A stretch of 15,513 nt of DNA, from positions 1-15,513 of the forward strand of contig JALGUK010000088.1 in assembly GCA_029820875.1 (NCBI GenBank), written 5' to 3'. Each line of letters begins with the position of its first letter. The stretch's first letter is position 1. This document shows, in pieces, positions 14,693 through 15,513 of the stretch. The translations under genes were made by a program, and so were the position numbers. The notes under the pieces are model-generated. The model was not told the origin of the DNA. It did no database searches and saw only the letters and a program-made list of their open reading frames with translations. The stretch comes from Candidatus Zipacnadia bacterium. GTDB taxonomy: Bacteria > Armatimonadota > UBA5377 > JALGUK01.

Positions 14693-15513
14693 TTGGATTT
14701 GTCCATCTGCATCGTCTCGTGGAATGTCTCCAAGGACCTCGCATCGTGTTTGACCTCGCTCTATGCTCAAGACTGCGCCATCACCTTCGAGACCATCGTA
14801 GTAGATAACGCATCTGACGACGATACCGTCCGGATGCTGCCTCAACGATTCCCCCAGGTCAGCGTTATCGCAAACACCGACAATCTCGGCTTCGCCGCCG
14901 CTAACAACCAGGCAATTCGGATTGCAAAGGGCCGCTACGTTATGCTCTTGAATCCGGACACGACCGTTCACGACGGAGCGCTGGACACAGCCGTCAGATT
15001 CATGGACCAGCATCCGGATGTCGGAATCGCCGGCCTGAAGCTTATTTACCCCGACGGCTCATTGCAGCTCTCATGCCGGAGCTTCCCCAATCCGTGGGCC
15101 GCTATCTGGCGCGGCACGCCCCTCGCGCGCCTGTGCCCGAACAACCGCTTCGCCCGGGAATATACCCTCGCCGACTGGGCGCATGACGAAGTGCGCGATG
15201 TGGACTGGGTCTCCGGAGCGGCGATGGTGGTGCGGCGGGAAGCGATTGACCAGGCGGGCCTGCTCGACGAAAGATTCTTCATGTACAGCGAAGATGTGGA
15301 CTGGTGCAAGCGGATGTGGGACGCTGGATGGCGCGTGACCTACCTGCCCGACGCAGTCGTCACCCATATTGTCGGGCGCAGCAGCGACCATGCAGTAATC
15401 CCTATGGTGGCTCAGGCCCACAGGAGTATGTATCGTCTCTACTTGAAGCATTTTGTGGGACGCTGGCCGTCCTGGATGCGTCCGCTGGAGAAGGCTGTCA
15501 TCGGGGCGGGCGT
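14693..15513 (+). CDS. Family 2 glycosyltransferase, rhamnosyltransferase-like (partial, TTG start)
   Basis: A TTG codon at 14693 directly follows the TGA of the Trm112-like gene, with AAGGGA 9 nt upstream. It gives the usual GT2 opening MDLSICIVSWN. The frame stays open for 273 codons to the window edge. Motifs are in order: IVVDNASDD (35-43, nucleotide binding), NTDNLGFAAANNQAI (61-75), LLNPDTT (85-91, metal-binding equivalent of DxD), DWVSGAAMVVRREA (171-184) and FFMYSEDVDWC (195-205, catalytic-base region). These are typical of WbbL-like transferases that add a sugar from a nucleotide donor to a surface polysaccharide at the cytoplasmic face of the membrane. The C-terminal end is missing. 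Donor and acceptor are unknown. No ATG exists near the expected start, so TTG initiation is well supported. Confidence 0.88.
   Translation, partial: MDLSICIVSWNVSKDLASCLTSLYAQDCAITFETIVVDNASDDDTVRMLPQRFPQVSVIANTDNLGFAAANNQAIRIAKGRYVMLLNPDTTVHDGALDTAVRFMDQHPDVGIAGLKLIYPDGSLQLSCRSFPNPWAAIWRGTPLARLCPNNRFAREYTLADWAHDEVRDVDWVSGAAMVVRREAIDQAGLLDERFFMYSEDVDWCKRMWDAGWRVTYLPDAVVTHIVGRSSDHAVIPMVAQAHRSMYRLYLKHFVGRWPSWMRPLEKAVIGAG

Overview
This window is a 15.5-kb piece of a bacterial chromosome. It holds strong Shine-Dalgarno sites, sigma70-type promoters, several ATG/GTG/TTG starts and tightly packed genes. I see no rRNA, tRNA, CRISPR array or transposase. The gene content is what I associate with PVC-superphylum bacteria (Planctomycetota, Lentisphaerota, Kiritimatiellota) and with Hydrogenedentota, Sumerlaeota or Armatimonadota: DUF4838 proteins, secreted propeller glycosidase-like paralogs, expanded uroporphyrinogen-decarboxylase-like proteins, and a GldA/GldF/GldG/DUF4340 ABC operon. 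This placement is inference from gene content; no phylogenetic marker is present.

Region 1 (1-9060) looks like a carbohydrate-use locus. After the last 27 codons of a probable hotdog thioesterase come, on the plus strand, a secreted five-bladed-propeller glycosidase-like protein (288-1844) and a clan GH-A glycoside hydrolase (1880-2929). Converging on them from the minus strand are a class-III aminotransferase (7731-6388), a DUF4838/GH67-like protein (6123-4351) and a second propeller protein (4278-2995) that is a paralog of the first. A uroporphyrinogen-decarboxylase-superfamily enzyme (7936-9060) diverges from the aminotransferase. Three or four products carry signal peptides, which suggests envelope or extracellular processing of an unidentified glycan.

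Region 2 (14115-9161, minus strand) is an operon for a gliding-type ABC system: ATPase, permease, a GldG-like substrate-binding or auxiliary membrane protein, and a triple-repeat DUF4340 protein. The GldG-like gene is broken into two ORFs by two mutually compensating frame changes. Region 3 (14510-end, plus strand) has a Trm112-like zinc-ribbon protein followed without a gap by a family-2 glycosyltransferase starting at TTG and running off the window.

Regions 2 and 3 are driven by back-to-back near-consensus promoters whose two -35 boxes form a 9-bp inverted repeat. The other notable pattern is a set of short deletions. The second propeller gene has an apparent in-frame gap and a frameshifting C-terminal deletion of about 28 nt. 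The GldG-like gene has two more lesions. They may be real gene decay or assembly errors, and raw reads would decide.
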